From Peptoniphilus_A hominis (GTDB taxonomy: Bacteria > Bacillota > Clostridia > Tissierellales > Peptoniphilaceae): DNA of 47,963 nt. A program made the translations under genes and the position numbers. Below are positions 30,802 to 38,787 of the stretch, piece by piece. The notes below the pieces were generated by a model. It was given only the letters and a program-made list of their open reading frames with translations, was not told where the DNA came from and made no database searches. The DNA lies in assembly GCF_040096015.1 (NCBI RefSeq), contig NZ_JBBMFO010000014.1, positions 1 to 47,963 on the forward strand, read 5' to 3'. Numbering within the stretch: position 1 is the stretch's first letter; each line of letters begins with the position of its first letter.

Positions 30802-31558
30802 AAAATTTATTGATATAGATGGAATTAAAACTGCATATATTAAGAGAGAGGGCGGCGACAAAGTGGCTGTAATTCTCCACGGATGGGGCGCATATATTGA
30901 ATCAATTATGCCGATTTTTAATGCCATTCCAGAATCCTACACAGTCTATGCCTATGATGCGCCAGGCTTTGGCGATTCTGATAACCCAAAAGAAGTCATG
31001 GGGACCTACGATTATTATGAATTTCTCTTAAAATTTTTGGAGATCTTTAAGATAAAGAAGGCGACCTTTATCGGTCACTCCTTTGGTGGCAAGACATTAA
31101 CCATTCTAGGGGCAAGAAATGTGGACTTAATAGACAAGCTTGTAATAATTGATGCATCGGGAGTTCTTCCCAAGAGAAAGCTTTCTTATTACACCAAGGT
31201 CTACTCCTTTAAGGCGGCAAAAAAATTATATATGCTGACTCACGGTAACAATGAAGAAGCCTTGGAAAAGTTTTACAAAAATCGCGGCTCTGACGACTAT
31301 CAGGCAGCAGATGGAATTATGCGCAAGTGCTTCGTAAAAGTTGTAAATGAATCTACAAGAGAAGAGTTTAAAAACATTGAGGCAGAGACCCTTCTCATTT
31401 GGGGCGATAAGGACGAGGCAACGCCGCTTTACATGGGTAAGATTTTTGAAGAAGAGATAAAAAATTCTGGACTTGTGGTCTTAGAAGATGCAGGTCACTA
31501 TTCTTACCTAGACAAGTTTTCGCAATTTAGCGCAGTTATTAATTCATTTTTAGATTAG
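30782..31558 (+). CDS. Alpha/beta-fold hydrolase
   Basis: The 258-residue product has the alpha/beta hydrolase fold: VILHGWGAYIES (oxyanion loop), YDAPGFGDSD, the nucleophile elbow GHSFGGKTL, the acid in LLIWGDKDEATP, and the catalytic His in EDAGHYSYL. All triad positions are present. The substrate is unknown; esterases and lipases look like this. The start at 30782 lies within the previous gene; ATG 30788 is an alternative. Its place directly before murF and ddl hints at a cell-envelope role, which is inference. Confidence 0.85.
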   Translation: MKMKIDKKFIDIDGIKTAYIKREGGDKVAVILHGWGAYIESIMPIFNAIPESYTVYAYDAPGFGDSDNPKEVMGTYDYYEFLLKFLEIFKIKKATFIGHSFGGKTLTILGARNVDLIDKLVIIDASGVLPKRKLSYYTKVYSFKAAKKLYMLTHGNNEEALEKFYKNRGSDDYQAADGIMRKCFVKVVNESTREEFKNIEAETLLIWGDKDEATPLYMGKIFEEEIKNSGLVVLEDAGHYSYLDKFSQFSAVINSFLD

Positions 31559-31567
31559 GAGATTTAC

Positions 31568-33121
31568 ATGGAATATTTTTTGGCGAGATTACCAATTTAC
31601 TTAATAGATTTTGTAGTTATTTGCCTGGCCCTATATTATTCTCTAATTAGGAGCAATTTTCCCATTCACATGCTTCAATTAGAGGGCTACGACAATGATG
31701 AATACAAGACATTTTTAAAAAACAACAGGGAAAAGATGAATAAGCTTGTCTATAAGCCTGAGAAAAATCAAAAGACACCCATAGTTTGGACTGACAGGGC
31801 AAAGAGACTTTTAAAGAAGCATAAGCTTGTAAATGACCTTACTTTTATTCTTATAGTAATTATTTCACTGGTCCTATTTGATATAACAAAGTCCTATGTC
31901 ATTTCAGGTCTTGCGACTTTAGTCCTTTCCTTTTTGACATATTTCTACCAATACAGACTTTTGATACTTTCTAACAAGTGGGCAAAGCCTACTGAAGATA
32001 AGATAAACATGGGCTTTTACACTTCTGCCCAAGAAAAAATAAAAAAATTCAAAAAAGAAAATGACTTAAAGGTCCTTGGCATAACAGGTTCCTTTGGCAA
32101 GACTTCTGTAAAATTTATATCTGACACAATTTTATCTGAGGGACTAAGGGTCAAGAACACGCCATCTTCCTTTAACACACCTATGGGCCTTTCAAAAATT
32201 ATAAATAACGAGCTTGAAAGTGACAGGGAAGTTTTTATTGCAGAGCTTGGCGCCAAGGTTCCAGGAGAAATCCACGAAGTTGCACAGCTTGTCCAACCAG
32301 ACATTGGAATAATTACAGCTATTGGACCAACTCACATGCACCTCTTTAAGACAATCGAAAACATTCAAAAGACTAAGTACGAGTTAATCGAGGACTTGCC
32401 TGAAGATGGAATTGCAATTTTTAACTACGACAACGACTATGTGAAGCCCCTTGCAGACAAGACTAAAAAGAAAACCTATAGGTACGGCACAAGAGATTTT
32501 GACAAGCTAGATGTCTATGCCCATGAAATAAAAGTAAATGAGGAAGGATCCGAATTTACCCTACACATTATAGATGTGGGAGAAATTAAATGCGAGACTA
32601 GGCTTCTTGGAGTCCACAATATTTCAAACCTACTTGCGGCAGCAACTGCAGCCCATGTCCTTGGACTTAGCCTCGAAGAAATTCAAAGGGGAATAAAAAA
32701 AGTTGAGCCAGTGGAACACAGGCTTTCACTTATACCATCAACTAATGGCACAATAATAATTGATGATGCCTTTAATTCAAATCCTGTAGGCTTTAGGGCA
32801 GCTCTTGATGTCCTTAGAGAATTTAAGGACCACAGAAAAATTATTATTACGCCGGGCATGGTTGAACTTGGCGACATGGAAGAAGAAGAAAATAGAAAAA
32901 TAGGCGAAGTCATGGCAGATGTCATAAATTTTCCAATTTTAGTTGGGAAAAAGAGAACTATGCCGATTTACCAGGGCTTAAAAAATAAAAATTTTAATGA
33001 AGATAATATTTATAGAGTGTCTTCACTAGCAGAAGCTACTGAAGTCTTAGCAAAGATTTCCTTGCCGGGAGATGTCGTTCTCTTTGAAAATGACCTACCT
33101 GACAACTACAATGAGGAGTGA
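31568..33121 (+). CDS. murF: Membrane-anchored MurF-like Mur ligase
   Basis: MurF joins D-Ala-D-Ala to UDP-MurNAc-tripeptide. The central ATP-binding domain has GITGSFGKTS near residue 171, the NTPSSFNTPMGL loop, AELGAKVPGEIHEVAQLVQP, and GVHNISNLLAA. The C-terminal domain carries DDAFNSNPVGFRAALDVL and TPGMVELGD. Instead of the soluble MurF N-terminal substrate domain, residues 1-135 hold three membrane segments and a basic linker. At 517 residues it is an unusual anchored version. A GAG-type site precedes the ATG, and ddl follows. A dedicated MurF role is likely but not certain. Confidence 0.85.
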   Translation: MEYFLARLPIYLIDFVVICLALYYSLIRSNFPIHMLQLEGYDNDEYKTFLKNNREKMNKLVYKPEKNQKTPIVWTDRAKRLLKKHKLVNDLTFILIVIISLVLFDITKSYVISGLATLVLSFLTYFYQYRLLILSNKWAKPTEDKINMGFYTSAQEKIKKFKKENDLKVLGITGSFGKTSVKFISDTILSEGLRVKNTPSSFNTPMGLSKIINNELESDREVFIAELGAKVPGEIHEVAQLVQPDIGIITAIGPTHMHLFKTIENIQKTKYELIEDLPEDGIAIFNYDNDYVKPLADKTKKKTYRYGTRDFDKLDVYAHEIKVNEEGSEFTLHIIDVGEIKCETRLLGVHNISNLLAAATAAHVLGLSLEEIQRGIKKVEPVEHRLSLIPSTNGTIIIDDAFNSNPVGFRAALDVLREFKDHRKIIITPGMVELGDMEEEENRKIGEVMADVINFPILVGKKRTMPIYQGLKNKNFNEDNIYRVSSLAEATEVLAKISLPGDVVLFENDLPDNYNEE

Positions 33122-33125
33122 AAAA

Positions 33126-34298
33126 ATGGAAAATATAGGAGTAATCTTCGGAGGAAGATCCGTTGAACACGAAGTTTCTGTTATAACAGGAATGCAAATT
33201 ATTGAAAATATGGATAAGACTAAGTACAATCCTATTCCAATTTATATTACAAAGAGCGGCAAATTTCTCTCTGGCGAAAGTTTAAAAAACTTTAAAGCCT
33301 ACAAGAACCAAGACTTTCACGATGGAGTTGAAGTTTTCTTTAAGCCAATTTATGGCGACAGAAATCTTTACTGCGTGAAACACAATGACAAGAAATTATT
33401 TAAGGCAGAATATGATTCTGTAGAAGTTTTTGAAAAAATTGACGCAATATTTTTTGCCCTTCATGGAACATTTGGCGAAGATGGATGTACTCAAGGACTT
33501 TTTGAACTTATGGGGATGCCTTACACTGGCTGTGGTGTAATGTCTGCTGCTGTGGGCATGGACAAGGTTGTAATGAGAAAAGTTTTTGAATCAGAAAATA
33601 TCCCCATGACGAAATACAAGTATTTTTACAAAGATGAGCTCAAAAATTTACAAAATATTGTTGAAAAGTGCAAGGATTTGAAATATCCTCTATTTGTAAA
33701 GCCAGCAAATTTAGGTTCCTCTATTGGAATTTCAAGAGTGGAAAATGCTCTTGACCTTTCAAAGGCCCTTGAAGTTGCTGCCCATTACGACAGAAAATTA
33801 ATCGTGGAAGAAGCAGTGGTAAACCCAAGAGAAATAAATGTGGCAGTCCTAGGTTATGAAGATGATTTAAAAGTTTCTGCAGCAGAAGAACCTCTTGGCT
33901 TTAAAGATCTTTTAAAGTATGAAGACAAGTATGTTTCTGGCTCAAAGGGAGCAAAATCTTCACAAAAGCATCAAAACAAAAAGCTTCCAGCTGACCTCAC
34001 ACCAGAACTTGAAAAAGAAATTAAAGACCTTGCTAAGAAAAGTTTTAGGGCAATTGACGGAGCAGGCGTTGCAAGAATTGACTTTTTAGTTGATGGCGAT
34101 ATGGCTTATGTAAATGAAATCAACACTCTTCCAGGTTCCATTGCCTTTTACCTCTATGAAGTAGAGGGCTTAAAGATTAAGGATTTAATCACAAGATTAA
34201 TTGAACTTGGCCATGAAAGACACAGTGAAAGGGCAGAAAACAGCTATTCCATCGATTCAAACTTATTTAATATGACAAGTTATGGAGCAAAGATTTAA
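33126..34298 (+). CDS. ddl: D-alanine--D-alanine ligase
   Basis: Ddl makes the D-Ala-D-Ala dipeptide used by MurF. ATP-grasp motifs are present: MENIGVIFGGRSVEHEVSVI at the start, PLFVKPANLGSSIGISRV near residue 180, EEAVVNPREINVAVLG, and the metal-binding VNEINTLPGSIAFYLYE. The omega-loop block KYEDKYVSG keeps the tyrosine typical of D-Ala ligases. The 390-residue length exceeds the usual 305-370, owing to an enlarged N-terminal half and a C-terminal tail. The start is ATG 33126 after GAGGAG; the stop overlaps the rnr start (TAATG). Confidence 0.95.
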   Translation: MENIGVIFGGRSVEHEVSVITGMQIIENMDKTKYNPIPIYITKSGKFLSGESLKNFKAYKNQDFHDGVEVFFKPIYGDRNLYCVKHNDKKLFKAEYDSVEVFEKIDAIFFALHGTFGEDGCTQGLFELMGMPYTGCGVMSAAVGMDKVVMRKVFESENIPMTKYKYFYKDELKNLQNIVEKCKDLKYPLFVKPANLGSSIGISRVENALDLSKALEVAAHYDRKLIVEEAVVNPREINVAVLGYEDDLKVSAAEEPLGFKDLLKYEDKYVSGSKGAKSSQKHQNKKLPADLTPELEKEIKDLAKKSFRAIDGAGVARIDFLVDGDMAYVNEINTLPGSIAFYLYEVEGLKIKDLITRLIELGHERHSERAENSYSIDSNLFNMTSYGAKI

Positions 34299-36400
34299 TG
34301 ATTAAAGAAAAGATTTTAGAAATTATCGAAAAGACAAAACCAAGGTCAAAAGAGGAACTCCTTAAATTATTTAAAATTAAAAATAAAGAAAAGAAGCAGT
34401 TTTTGAAAATAATTGATGAACTAGAAAATGAGGGACTTATTTTTGAAGACAGCAGAAAAAAATATAGATTTGTAGACAATGACAAATTCTTTTATGGGAA
34501 ACTTCAAACAAATGCCAAGGGTTTTGGATTTTTGATTACTGAAAATCTTGACGAAGACATTTATATATCAAAAAATAATTTAAACTTCGCACTAAATGGC
34601 GACGAAGTCATTGTGAGAAGGTATAAAGATTCCTTTGGCGACAAGCCAGAGGGCAAGGTCCTTGCCATAGTAAAGAGGGTGAACACAAAATTTGTGGGCA
34701 TCTTTCAAGACAAGAGGGACTTTGGTTTTGTAATCACTGACGAGAGCAAAATGGCAATGGACATCTACATTCCAAAGAAAAAAATTAATGGAGCAAGAAA
34801 TGGTCAAAAGGTAGTTGTAAAAATCGAGAAGTGGCCAGAGGCAAATAAAAAACCAGAAGGACGCGTCCTAGAAATTTTAGGTTATCCTGATGATCCTCAT
34901 GTGGACATAATGTCTGTGGCAGCAGGTCTTGACCTACCCATGGAATTTAACAGGGCAGCCCTAGCTGAGGCAAAGAGCCTGCCACAAGAGGTTTCTGCTG
35001 ATGATATAAAGGGAAGACGGGACTTTAGAGAGTTACTTACTTTTACAATTGACGGGGCAGACTCAAAGGACTTTGACGATGCCATCTCTCTTGAAATTTC
35101 TAAGAAGGGCAATTACCTTTTAGGCGTTCACATTGCCGATGTGGCACACTATGTAGAAGAGTTTGGCGCTCTTGACGAAGAGGCCTTCAAGAGGGGCAAC
35201 TCAGTTTATTTGTTAAACAAGGTAATACCCATGCTACCCTTTGAACTTTCCAATGGTATATGCTCCCTTAATGAGGGTCTAGATAGGCTTACCCTATCAG
35301 TTATGGCAGAGATAAATAAAGAGGGCGATGTTGTAAAATATGACATCTGTGAATCTGTTATAAATTCAAGTAAAAGGCTGGTCTACGAAAATGTGTCTGA
35401 CTACTTGGAAAAGGGAATTCATCACGAATCTCTAGTGGGACTGGAAAAAACACTGGACAAGATGTATGAGCTCTCAAAAATTTTGCAAAAGAAGAGAGAA
35501 GAGGGCGGCGCCATTGACTTTGACATACCAGAAGTTGTAATTGAAGTTGACGATAGAGGTTGGCCACAAAATATTCACAAGAGAGACAGAAGATCAGCAA
35601 ACAAACTCATAGAAGACTTTATGCTTACAGCCAATGTCTGCGTGGCAAGGGAATATTTTTTCAAGCACATTCCTTTCTTATATAGAATTCACGAAAGACC
35701 TAAGGAAGAAAAAATTTCTGAACTTAATAGCTACCTAAGACCTCTTGGTTACATGATTAACTTTGACGAAAAAGTTCAGCCAAAAGATGTACAAAAGGTT
35801 CTTGAAAAGGCAAAGGGCTCTAAGGAAGAGATGTTTATCTCAACTATGACCCTACGCTCTATGACAAAGGCAAGGTATTCTGAAATAAATGACATTCACT
35901 TTGGCCTAGCCTTTGATTATTATTCACACTTCACATCTCCCATAAGAAGATATGCTGACCTTACAATTCACAGAATTATAAAAAAATACCTAAAGGGCAA
36001 ACTCTCAGGTGGAGAAATTAAAAATTTAAAGGTCATCTTGCCAGAGATAGCAGAGCAAGTTTCCAGGACAGAAAAAATTGCTCAGGAGGCAGAAAGACAA
36101 GTCCAAGACATAAAAATGGCAGAGTACATGTCAGAGCGTCTTGGAGAAAGATACACTGGCAGGGTCTCTAGCATCACAAGCTTTGGAATTTTTGTGGAAC
36201 TAGACAATTTAGTAGAAGGCCTTGTAAGCTACAGGTCCATGGAAGGCTACTACGAATTTGATGTGGACCACTACAAGGCTGTGGACTATGAGACAAAAAA
36301 TGAGTTCCACATAGGCGACCAAGTAGAGATCCAAGTTGTAAGCGTGGACTTAAATATGGGAAATATTGATTTTAAATTAGTAGGTGATGAAGATGAGTAA
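34298..36400 (+). CDS. rnr: Ribonuclease R
   Basis: RNase R is a processive 3'-5' exoribonuclease that degrades structured RNA and works with trans-translation. Domains in order are a winged helix (about 1-60), two OB-type cold-shock domains (about 65-210), and the RNB catalytic domain (about 240-570). Catalytic aspartates lie in DGADSKDFDDAISLE near residue 252 and in SHFTSPIRRYADLTIHR. A C-terminal S1 domain (GRVSSITSFGIFVELDNLVE) ends it. At 700 residues it is typical. It is coupled to ddl by a one-base overlap and to smpB by eight bases. Confidence 0.97.
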   Translation: MIKEKILEIIEKTKPRSKEELLKLFKIKNKEKKQFLKIIDELENEGLIFEDSRKKYRFVDNDKFFYGKLQTNAKGFGFLITENLDEDIYISKNNLNFALNGDEVIVRRYKDSFGDKPEGKVLAIVKRVNTKFVGIFQDKRDFGFVITDESKMAMDIYIPKKKINGARNGQKVVVKIEKWPEANKKPEGRVLEILGYPDDPHVDIMSVAAGLDLPMEFNRAALAEAKSLPQEVSADDIKGRRDFRELLTFTIDGADSKDFDDAISLEISKKGNYLLGVHIADVAHYVEEFGALDEEAFKRGNSVYLLNKVIPMLPFELSNGICSLNEGLDRLTLSVMAEINKEGDVVKYDICESVINSSKRLVYENVSDYLEKGIHHESLVGLEKTLDKMYELSKILQKKREEGGAIDFDIPEVVIEVDDRGWPQNIHKRDRRSANKLIEDFMLTANVCVAREYFFKHIPFLYRIHERPKEEKISELNSYLRPLGYMINFDEKVQPKDVQKVLEKAKGSKEEMFISTMTLRSMTKARYSEINDIHFGLAFDYYSHFTSPIRRYADLTIHRIIKKYLKGKLSGGEIKNLKVILPEIAEQVSRTEKIAQEAERQVQDIKMAEYMSERLGERYTGRVSSITSFGIFVELDNLVEGLVSYRSMEGYYEFDVDHYKAVDYETKNEFHIGDQVEIQVVSVDLNMGNIDFKLVGDEDE

Positions 36401-36848
36401 AGAAAAAGACAATGCAATAGCTAATAACAAAAAGGCGAGCCATCTTTATTTTATCGAGGACACTTATGAAGCTGGCATAGAACTTTTTGGAACAGAAGTT
36501 AAGTCAATTAGAGCAGGTCAGGTAAATATAAAAGATTCCTACTGCGACATAAATAAGGGCGAAATCTTCGTCTACGGCATGCACATCTCTCCTTATGAGC
36601 AGGGAAATATACACAATGTTGACCCCATGAGGAAGAGAAAACTTTTGATGCACAAAAATGAAATTCTCCGCTTGGAAAAAGTTAAGACCCAAGATGGCTA
36701 CACAATTATTCCCCTAAAGGTTTACCTAACTCGTGGAAAGGTAAAGGTCTTAATTGCCAAGGCAAGGGGTAAAAAACTTTGGGACAAGAGGGAGACAATG
36801 AAGAAAAAAGAAGTGGACAAAAAACTTCGCCAGGCTACAATGTATTAA
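36393..36848 (+). CDS. smpB: SsrA-binding protein SmpB
   Basis: SmpB binds tmRNA to rescue stalled ribosomes. The 151-residue product has KKASHLYFIEDTYEAGIELF, GTEVKSIRAGQVNIKDSYCD, and HISPYEQGN. The basic C-terminal tail WDKRETMKKKEVDKKLRQA enters the mRNA channel. The start at ATG 36393 suits AGGTGATG spacing; in-frame GTG 36384 and ATG 36387 overlap that site. It follows rnr, the usual partner. No tmRNA gene was found nearby. A terminator follows at 36874. Confidence 0.96.
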   Translation: MSKEKDNAIANNKKASHLYFIEDTYEAGIELFGTEVKSIRAGQVNIKDSYCDINKGEIFVYGMHISPYEQGNIHNVDPMRKRKLLMHKNEILRLEKVKTQDGYTIIPLKVYLTRGKVKVLIAKARGKKLWDKRETMKKKEVDKKLRQATMY

Positions 36849-36873
36849 AAATTAAAAATAAAATTTATTAGAG

Positions 36874-36900
36874 AACGCTCAGTCATGGGCGTTTTTATTT
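36874..36900 (+). terminator. Terminator after smpB, copy 1 of a duplicated hairpin
   Basis: AACGCTC (36874-36880) pairs with GGGCGTT (36887-36893), loop AGTCAT, then a T-rich run. The same 20 nt recur exactly at 38006-38025, and the AT-rich flanks are also similar. Confidence 0.85.
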
Positions 36901-36925
36901 TGTATTTAAAATCAAAGGAATTTTA

Positions 36926-36954
36926 TTGACATAGAAAAATAATGATGATAAAAT
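36926..36954 (+). promoter_or_regulatory. Promoter of the YhfC-lipoprotein cassette
   Basis: TTGACA (36926-36931) and TAAAAT (36949-36954) are separated by 17 bp, a strong sigma-A type promoter with a start expected near 36961, inside the inverted repeat. Confidence 0.8.
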
Positions 36955-36955
36955 T

Positions 36956-36979
36956 CTATTTAGACAATAATCTAAATAG
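36956..36979 (+). promoter_or_regulatory. Perfect inverted repeat at the start site, candidate operator
   Basis: CTATTTAGA (36956-36964) and TCTAAATAG (36971-36979) are a perfect 9-bp inverted repeat with a 6-nt spacer. It sits 1 bp after the -10 box and spans the predicted start. This is a classic repressor operator position. The regulator is not encoded next to it. It could instead act as a 5' mRNA stem, though only part of the left arm would be transcribed. Confidence 0.65.
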
Positions 36980-36994
36980 AAAGGGGTTTTAATT

Positions 36995-37597
36995 GTGAAA
37001 AAATTCTTAAAATTATTTTTGCTAGGAATGATATGTTTTGTATTGTCACAGCTATGCCTTCGATTACCTCTTTTGAAATTATTAAACAACAACTTATGGC
37101 TCAACAACTTTCAGAGTCTTTATCCACTATTATATGGATTTTTAATCACACTGAGTGCTGGACTTTTTGAAGAGGGTGGAAGATTTATTTTTAAGGATAA
37201 ATTTTTAAAAGAAAGTAATAGCAAGTCAGATGCAATTATTTTTGGGTTAGGTCATGGAATTATAGAAGTAATATTTGTTCTTATTGTGAGTTCTAGCAGT
37301 CTAAACCTTATGACTAGGTCTGATATTTTTTTAGGATTATATGAAAGATTGTTAGCGGTGATTTTTCATATTGGTATGACTTTATTAATATGGCTTGGAT
37401 TTAATAGAATGGAAAAATACAGATATTTAATTCTAGCGATTTTTTTACATGGTTTTTTTGATTATTTTATAATATTAAAGAATATTTTTGGATTTAGTAA
37501 TTTGATTTTGTACGGAAGTTGGACTTTACTTTGTATATTTATCTTAATTTTCATTTTTAAAATTAATTTAGGAGGGAATAGAAATGAAAAAATTTAA
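36995..37597 (+). CDS. YhfC-family intramembrane metalloprotease-like protein
   Basis: This 200-residue integral membrane protein has about six hydrophobic segments. The motifs GLFEEGGRFIFKDKFL (residues about 57-72), GLGHGIIEVIF, RLLAVIFHIGMTLLIWLGF and FLHGFFDYF fit the YhfC/DUF2324 group, which is related to CPBP-type glutamic intramembrane proteases. The key Glu-Glu, Arg and His residues are all present. The start is GTG at 36995 with AAAGGGG upstream. It overlaps the following lipoprotein gene by 14 nt, so the two are coupled. The substrate is unknown. Confidence 0.78.
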   Translation: MKKFLKLFLLGMICFVLSQLCLRLPLLKLLNNNLWLNNFQSLYPLLYGFLITLSAGLFEEGGRFIFKDKFLKESNSKSDAIIFGLGHGIIEVIFVLIVSSSSLNLMTRSDIFLGLYERLLAVIFHIGMTLLIWLGFNRMEKYRYLILAIFLHGFFDYFIILKNIFGFSNLILYGSWTLLCIFILIFIFKINLGGNRNEKI

Positions 37598-37985
37598 AAT
37601 TATAACTTTAACAGCTATTGTATTACTTTTGGTTGCCTGCGGTTCTAAGACTAAAAAAATGTCAGATGAGGATTTTAATAAGTATCAAAAAAAATCTCAA
37701 GCTGCCATAAGTTTAGTCAATGAGAGAAAAACAGATGAATTTATTGATTTAACAGAAAAATCATTAGGATTTAAAAAAGAAATTTTGGAAGAAGCCTATA
37801 AAAATCTTGATGAAAATGGGAAATTTGTAGAATTCGGTGACGCTAAGGGGATCTATGAAGAGGATAAAAATTCGGGCTCAACTTATTCGACTATTTTACA
37901 AAAGGTCAAGTATGAAAAAAAGGATGTTCTTTTTAGGGTAAGTTTTAATAAGGATGATAAAATAGTTGGAATATTTTTCAAGTAA
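37584..37985 (+). CDS. DUF3887-like lipoprotein
   Basis: The 133-residue product has a lipoprotein signal peptide with lipobox LVAC (Cys at residue 19). A small alpha+beta domain follows: FNKYQKKSQAAISLVNERKT, then a central GFKKEILEEAYKNL helix and a C-terminal sheet (VLFRVSFNKDDKIVGIFFK). This pattern resembles DUF3887, a NTF2-like domain of secreted proteins. AGGAGGG precedes the ATG. It is coupled to the YhfC-like protease, suggesting that both act together at the membrane surface. The role is not known. Confidence 0.75.
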   Translation: MKKFKIITLTAIVLLLVACGSKTKKMSDEDFNKYQKKSQAAISLVNERKTDEFIDLTEKSLGFKKEILEEAYKNLDENGKFVEFGDAKGIYEEDKNSGSTYSTILQKVKYEKKDVLFRVSFNKDDKIVGIFFK

Positions 37986-38005
37986 ATGTAATAAAATTAT
38001 TTAAA

Positions 38006-38030
38006 AACGCTCAGTCATGGGCGTTTTTTT
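38006..38030 (+). terminator. Terminator after the cassette, copy 2 of the duplicated hairpin
   Basis: This hairpin is identical in stem and loop to 36874-36893 (arms 38006-38012 and 38019-38025), followed by seven or more T residues. The two copies bracket the YhfC-lipoprotein pair. Confidence 0.85.
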
Positions 38031-38033
38031 AAA

Positions 38034-38062
38034 TTTAAAGTATAGGGAAATTTTGATATAAT
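38034..38062 (+). promoter_or_regulatory. Promoter of the ABC transporter operon
   Basis: TTTAAA (38034-38039), a 17-bp spacer and TATAAT (38057-38062). It starts 4 nt after the T-run of the preceding terminator and gives a very short leader. Confidence 0.65.
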
Positions 38063-38078
38063 AGCATCAGGTGATACT

Positions 38079-38780
38079 ATGGCTTTTATTGAAGTTAAAA
38101 ATCTTTCCAAGGTCTACAATATTGGCGAGAGATCTGTAATGGCTAACGATAAATTAAATTTTGAAATAGAAAAAAATGAATTTGCAATAATTCTCGGCGC
38201 ATCTGGTGCTGGAAAGTCAACTTTTTTAAATATTCTTGGCGGCATGGACACTGCTTCTGGTGGCGAACTCTTTGTTGATGGCAAAAACATTGTCTCCTTT
38301 AATGAGAGGGAGCTTACAGATTACAGAAGGTATGACATGGGCTTTGTCTTTCAATTTTACAATCTCATTCCAAACTTGACGGCTCTTGAAAATGTAGAGC
38401 TTGCCACACAAATTGTAAAGAAGGCAAAGGATCCAGTGGAAGTTTTAAAATCTGTGGGACTTGGCGAGAGAATGGACAACTTCCCATCACAATTATCTGG
38501 TGGCGAACAGCAGAGGGTATCCATTGCTCGTGCAATTGCAAAGAATCCAAAACTTCTCCTTTGCGACGAGCCAACGGGAGCTCTTGACTATAACACAGGC
38601 AAGCAAATTTTAAAGCTCTTGCAAGATTTAACTAGGACAACAGACACTACAGTGGTTTTAATTACTCACAATTCGGCAATAAAAAATTCTGCAGATAGAT
38701 TAATTGAGATTTCAGATGCAAGGGTAAAGGATGTTTTTATCAACAAAAATCCAAGGGATATTATGGAAATAGAATGGTAG
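38079..38780 (+). CDS. ABC transporter ATP-binding protein (MacB/LolD type)
   Basis: The 233-residue ATPase has Walker A GASGAGKST near residue 40, the Q-loop VFQFYNLIPNLTALENVELA, the signature LSGGEQQRVSIARAIA, and Walker B LLLCDEPTGALD. The switch His is in VLITHNSA. The PTGALD form and the FQFYNLIPNL loop are typical of MacB/LolD/FtsE-like ATPases that drive FtsX-type permeases. AGGTGATA precedes the ATG. The permease partner starts 7 nt downstream. It probably powers mechanotransmission across the membrane rather than simple transport. Confidence 0.93.
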   Translation: MAFIEVKNLSKVYNIGERSVMANDKLNFEIEKNEFAIILGASGAGKSTFLNILGGMDTASGGELFVDGKNIVSFNERELTDYRRYDMGFVFQFYNLIPNLTALENVELATQIVKKAKDPVEVLKSVGLGERMDNFPSQLSGGEQQRVSIARAIAKNPKLLLCDEPTGALDYNTGKQILKLLQDLTRTTDTTVVLITHNSAIKNSADRLIEISDARVKDVFINKNPRDIMEIEW

Positions 38781-38787
38781 GTGCAGG

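Noticed and set aside
36849..36994. Possible tmRNA (ssrA) next to smpB
   Set aside because: The gap is only 146 bp and holds just a terminator, a promoter and an operator; no tRNA-like ends or tag reading frame are present.
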